Assembly: GCA_039933015.1 (NCBI GenBank)
Contig: JBDTOX010000155.1
Coordinates: forward strand, 1-42,660
Source: JBDTOX01 sp039933015
GTDB lineage: Bacteria; Pseudomonadota; Gammaproteobacteria; Burkholderiales; Methylophilaceae
Direction: 5' to 3'
DNA: 42,660 nt
Shown here: positions 39,808-42,660 of the stretch, one piece after another
How positions within the stretch are numbered: position 1 is the first letter of the stretch
Layout of the letters: each line of letters starts with the position of its first letter
Notes under the pieces: generated by a model
The model's input: only the letters and a program-made list of their open reading frames with translations
The model's database searches: none
What the model was told of the DNA's origin: nothing
Position numbers and translations under genes: made by a program

Positions 39808-41211
39808 ATGACTAATCACTCGCTACGCAAGAAACTGCTGCTATGGCTGCTACCACCATTACTTTGCCTGATCGTGATCGATTCCAGCATCCTTTATCGG
39901 GTCGCCATGCATTTTCAGCGCAAAGCCTTTGACCACGCGCTGAATGACGCCGCTTACGACATTTCCCAGCTGATCAATGAGCCTAAGGACGCTGGCAAAA
40001 GATTCCAGTTGCGCCCAGAAGTACGCAAGATAATCTTGTCCGATCAATACGATCAGATGTATTACAGCATCATTGATGCCAGCGGCAATGTGATCGGCGG
40101 CGATGAAGCCCTCAAGCCCATACCCTCGCCCCATCATGATAAAACCACTTCTTATTTCAGCTTAGGCAAAATCGGGCAGAACTTAATCCGCGTTGCTGTC
40201 ATTCCTGCTCGTGTCAAGACGGAGGCCGGTAGTCAGGACGTAGCTATCCAGGTGGCTGAAACGTTAAATAAGCGCAACCGCCTGGCAGAGCAGATTTTGA
40301 TTGGGATTGTTGTGCCGCAAGTTATATTGCTGCTGACTGCTGCAGCTCTGCTATGGTTTGGTATTGGTCGAGGCTTAATGCCCCTGTGGGATCTTCATAG
40401 TGCGGTCTCCCGGCGATCACCCCGTGATTTAAGCCCGGTACAACTGACTGACATCCCGAATGAAGTGCGTGCCTTGGTGGATTCAGTCAATTTCCTCATG
40501 AAACAGTTACAGCACGCACTGGAATCGCAGAACCAGTTTATTGCCGATGCTGCGCATCAGTTGCGAACGCCGCTGGCAGGGATGCTGGCCCAGGTTGAGT
40601 TAGCCCAGCGCGAGACTGATCCGGTTGAATTGCAGGCATGCCTGACACGCGTGGCCAGTAGCATGGAGCGGCTGGCGCATCTGGTTAATCAGCTGTTGAG
40701 ATTGGCGCACAGCCAGCCAGAAGCCATTCATAACATAGCATTTAGCGCGATTGATCTAAGCGGGCTGGCACAGCAAACAACCATGGAGATGGTACCCACG
40801 GCATATCAAAAAGACATCGACCTGGGTTTCGAAGGCGTGCCGGACAAGTTAATAATTGAGGGTGAACCACAGCGCCTGAAAGAATTGCTCTTTAACCTGA
40901 TCGACAATGCAATTCGTTATACTCAGCACGGCGGAAAAGTGACCGTGAGTATCAGCCATCGGGGTAACCGAGCCAGGCTAAGCGTTGAGGACAATGGCCA
41001 GGGTATCCCACTGGAAGAGCGGGGCAAGGTATTTGAACGCTTCCACCGCGTGATTGGTACCGAGCAGGAGGGCAGCGGGTTGGGGCTTGCCATCGTAATG
41101 GAAATTGCGCAAATCCATCATGCCGCAGTAGCCATGGAGGTGCCAGAAAGCGGAGCGGGGACCCGGGTCAGCGTGCTATTTGACTTATTCTATCCGAATG
41201 CTGATAGTTAA
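39808..41211 (+). CDS. Sensor histidine kinase (QseC/TctE-like) next to the cluster
   Basis: A 467-residue inner-membrane kinase. Transmembrane helix about 10-30; periplasmic sensor about 31-163, probably of the 2CSK-N type; second helix about 164-186; HAMP; phospho-acceptor His250 in AAHQLRTPLAGM; N box NLIDNAIRYTQ; GSGLGLAIVM. The Gln after the His replaces the more common Glu, as in many QseC/TctE kinases. It starts 20 bases after the regulator gene. The signal is unknown. Confidence 0.94.
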   Translation: MTNHSLRKKLLLWLLPPLLCLIVIDSSILYRVAMHFQRKAFDHALNDAAYDISQLINEPKDAGKRFQLRPEVRKIILSDQYDQMYYSIIDASGNVIGGDEALKPIPSPHHDKTTSYFSLGKIGQNLIRVAVIPARVKTEAGSQDVAIQVAETLNKRNRLAEQILIGIVVPQVILLLTAAALLWFGIGRGLMPLWDLHSAVSRRSPRDLSPVQLTDIPNEVRALVDSVNFLMKQLQHALESQNQFIADAAHQLRTPLAGMLAQVELAQRETDPVELQACLTRVASSMERLAHLVNQLLRLAHSQPEAIHNIAFSAIDLSGLAQQTTMEMVPTAYQKDIDLGFEGVPDKLIIEGEPQRLKELLFNLIDNAIRYTQHGGKVTVSISHRGNRARLSVEDNGQGIPLEERGKVFERFHRVIGTEQEGSGLGLAIVMEIAQIHHAAVAMEVPESGAGTRVSVLFDLFYPNADS

Positions 41212-41259
41212 TTTAGCTATGCTGACTAAGCACGTAATCCCTAATCGTGGCTAGCCATG

Positions 41260-42660
41260 TTAGGCTTTAGGAGTGCGGCTCAAGCGCCACCGAATCAGCG
41301 CATGCAGGATGCGTAATGAATCAGCAATCGGCCGGAATTTGGAAGAGCGGTTGTTGTCGAGGTAAATGGTGGGGATAGACACGGTCGCAATGTGCCGCTG
41401 CTGCGATAACGCTAGCAACAGTATCTGAAACTCCGTTTCATAGCGGCTTCCCGCCACCATTCTCACCACTTCTTGAGCAAATGTCTGAGTGAATGCGCGT
41501 AAACCAGACTGCGTGTCGGTAGGCGCTAGCGGGTATAGCCATCGTATTGCTCCTGTAGCTAGCGTATTGCCCAGCCGACTGCGCCCCGGCATAGCCTCCA
41601 GCAGGCGTTCTCCAATCGCCATCTCCGCTCCCGCCATGACTGCTGCCTGCACCACGCGGGGGATTTCTGCAGGCGGGTGCTGACCATCGGCATCCAGCGT
41701 TACCAGCGTCTGGAAGTCGAACCGGTTAAGCGCCTCGCAAAAACCGGCGATTAATCCCACGCCTTTACCTTTATTTCTGGAGAAGCTAATTACGCTAATG
41801 CTTTCAGGCAGTTGGCGGGCAAGTCTGGACAGGATATGCGCGGTGCCATCGGTAGAGCCATCATCAATCACAATGAGATGGTCAACATAGTTGATGGCTT
41901 GCAAAATGACCTGCTCGCAGTAGTCTTGCACGTCATAGCATGGGATGACCCCCACCGTGCCGACTGCAGCTCTGGTTGCTGTTGCATTTAGCGCGGCCTG
42001 ACGCCAGCCGGCCATATCAAAGAGTCCCCAGCGGCGCTCAAGCTTCAGGTAAACGCTTTCCGCACCAGCAATTAAATCCAGGGGAATTCTAATTTCAGTC
42101 ATACCGCTCTCAACCCGGATATTGGCTTGGCCAACCATAGTGCGGCTAGTGCAATCATGAATTTCTGCAGAACCCGTGTCACCACTAAGCGCGATCTGCA
42201 ATCGCGTGCGGCATCCGGCATGTTCTGCAATCAGGTACAAGGTAGTTTCACCTAAACGCTGCAGTAGTCCAGGCAGTCGGACGCCAACATTAAGCATATG
42301 CGTTCCACGCGATACTTCATACACAGGATGCATTGCCTGAAAACGGCCAACCGACTTAGGGCTGAAGTAGATTTCTTGCGCCTGAGCGTAGCGCAGGAAA
42401 CGTCGACGACTAAGGGCAGTTTGTGTGGCATGGCAAAGAATTGCGCGGCGTTTATGCTCGATCTGATGCTCAGTAAGATTTACCGCATAAGGGATAGCAG
42501 ATGAGGTCTCCTGGCCATGTACCAGATAAGTAAGCAGGAAAGGCCGTGTTTCCTGATTTGGTAACTGATCCAGAGCCAAATCGACCAGCACCGCAAGCGC
42601 GCTATGATCAGGATGATGATCCTGAAGCGCAGGCCCTACCAGCACTGATGGTTGCCAATC
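41260..42660 (-). CDS. PIG-L deacetylase / family 2 glycosyltransferase fusion, partial
   Basis: The frame is open through the window's right edge, so the N-terminus is missing. The first visible residues (DWQPSVLVGPALQDHHPDHS) are the end of a PIG-L/LmbE deacetylase domain, including the HPDH zinc motif. A beta-rich middle part of about 150 residues follows, then a GT2 domain (VIPCYDVQDYCEQVI, IDDGSTDGTAHILSRL, TLDADGQHPP, with DxD). It ends without transmembrane helices. The deacetylase presumably acts on an N-acetyl sugar and the transferase on a polyprenyl phosphate or glycan, which is inference. The 3' end converges with the kinase gene (48-base gap). Confidence 0.87.
   Translation of the reverse strand, partial: DWQPSVLVGPALQDHHPDHSALAVLVDLALDQLPNQETRPFLLTYLVHGQETSSAIPYAVNLTEHQIEHKRRAILCHATQTALSRRRFLRYAQAQEIYFSPKSVGRFQAMHPVYEVSRGTHMLNVGVRLPGLLQRLGETTLYLIAEHAGCRTRLQIALSGDTGSAEIHDCTSRTMVGQANIRVESGMTEIRIPLDLIAGAESVYLKLERRWGLFDMAGWRQAALNATATRAAVGTVGVIPCYDVQDYCEQVILQAINYVDHLIVIDDGSTDGTAHILSRLARQLPESISVISFSRNKGKGVGLIAGFCEALNRFDFQTLVTLDADGQHPPAEIPRVVQAAVMAGAEMAIGERLLEAMPGRSRLGNTLATGAIRWLYPLAPTDTQSGLRAFTQTFAQEVVRMVAGSRYETEFQILLLALSQQRHIATVSIPTIYLDNNRSSKFRPIADSLRILHALIRWRLSRTPKA

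Noticed and set aside
1..42660. CRISPR arrays, complete prophages, origins or riboswitches.
   Set aside because: No regularly spaced repeats, phage structural genes, DnaA-box clusters or known aptamer cores were seen.

Overview
The window looks like a chromosomal segment of a betaproteobacterium, most likely a methylotrophic member of the Nitrosomonadales (Methylophilaceae-like). The evidence is the hfq-hflX-hflK-hflC-DUF2065-hisZ-purA order, the ubiG-gph and ffs-dnaX-ybaB-recR blocks, and above all four genes of tetrahydromethanopterin/methanofuran-type C1 cofactor metabolism directly behind purA. Taxonomy is inferred from gene content only.

Layout. (1) 0.2-9.7 kb, plus strand: a housekeeping run (hfq, hflX, hflKC, DUF2065, hisZ, purA) that continues through coupled junctions into a DmrB-like flavoprotein, a dihydropteroate-synthase-like protein, a DUF447 protein and MfnB. 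(2) 9.7-13.7 kb: an OmpA-family porin with a clear sigma-70 promoter and a terminator, then a TRZ/ATZ (MtaD-like) deaminase, ubiG and gph. (3) 13.7-16.6 kb, minus strand: ffs, dnaX, ybaB, recR. (4) 16.6-18.2 kb: a membrane class III adenylate cyclase and tRNA-Ser(GGA). (5) 18.2-20.6 kb: a decayed island at the tRNA, with an IS3-type transposase stub, an intact higBA toxin-antitoxin pair and a P4-type integrase broken by a 4-bp duplication and a lost catalytic Arg. (6) 21.0-23.9 kb: a translationally coupled denitrification unit: AniA-class NirK fused to cytochrome c, NirV, and a Sco copper chaperone. (7) 23.9-28.3 kb: a gene-poor stretch, a small His/Lys/Ala-rich exported protein, a solitary Tn21-like terminal repeat, then PepSY protein, a fourfold-repeat membrane protein (COG4705) and an OmpR/EnvZ-type two-component system.

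(8) 28.3-38.8 kb, minus strand: the most unusual part. After a DUF4337 gene comes a run of 12 mostly overlapping genes, in transcription order: HAD phosphatase, class III aminotransferase, arginase-fold protein, small EamA/SMR protein, alpha/beta hydrolase, acyl carrier protein, ketosynthase, FemAB/GNAT-type acyltransferase, second small EamA/SMR protein, DUF2147 protein, third small EamA/SMR protein, and an ArnT/PMT-like GT-C glycosyltransferase. I do not recognise this combination as a named pathway. It reads like a system that makes an amino- and acyl-bearing building block on a dedicated carrier protein, moves a lipid-linked product across the inner membrane with ArnE/ArnF-like proteins, and attaches it to the envelope. 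(9) 39.1-41.2 kb: a divergent QseBC/PmrAB-like two-component system. (10) 41.3 kb to the edge: a PIG-L deacetylase / family 2 glycosyltransferase fusion, cut by the window end.

Four intergenic copies of the direct repeat CTTAC-N6-CTTAC (11-bp period) lie before the two-component system, before the first gene of the 12-gene cluster, before its glycosyltransferase gene, and before the small exported protein at 24.5 kb. This is the layout of a PmrA/QseB-type operator and suggests a small regulon. The operator assignment and the pathway are inference; the gene families and the repeats are visible in the sequence.
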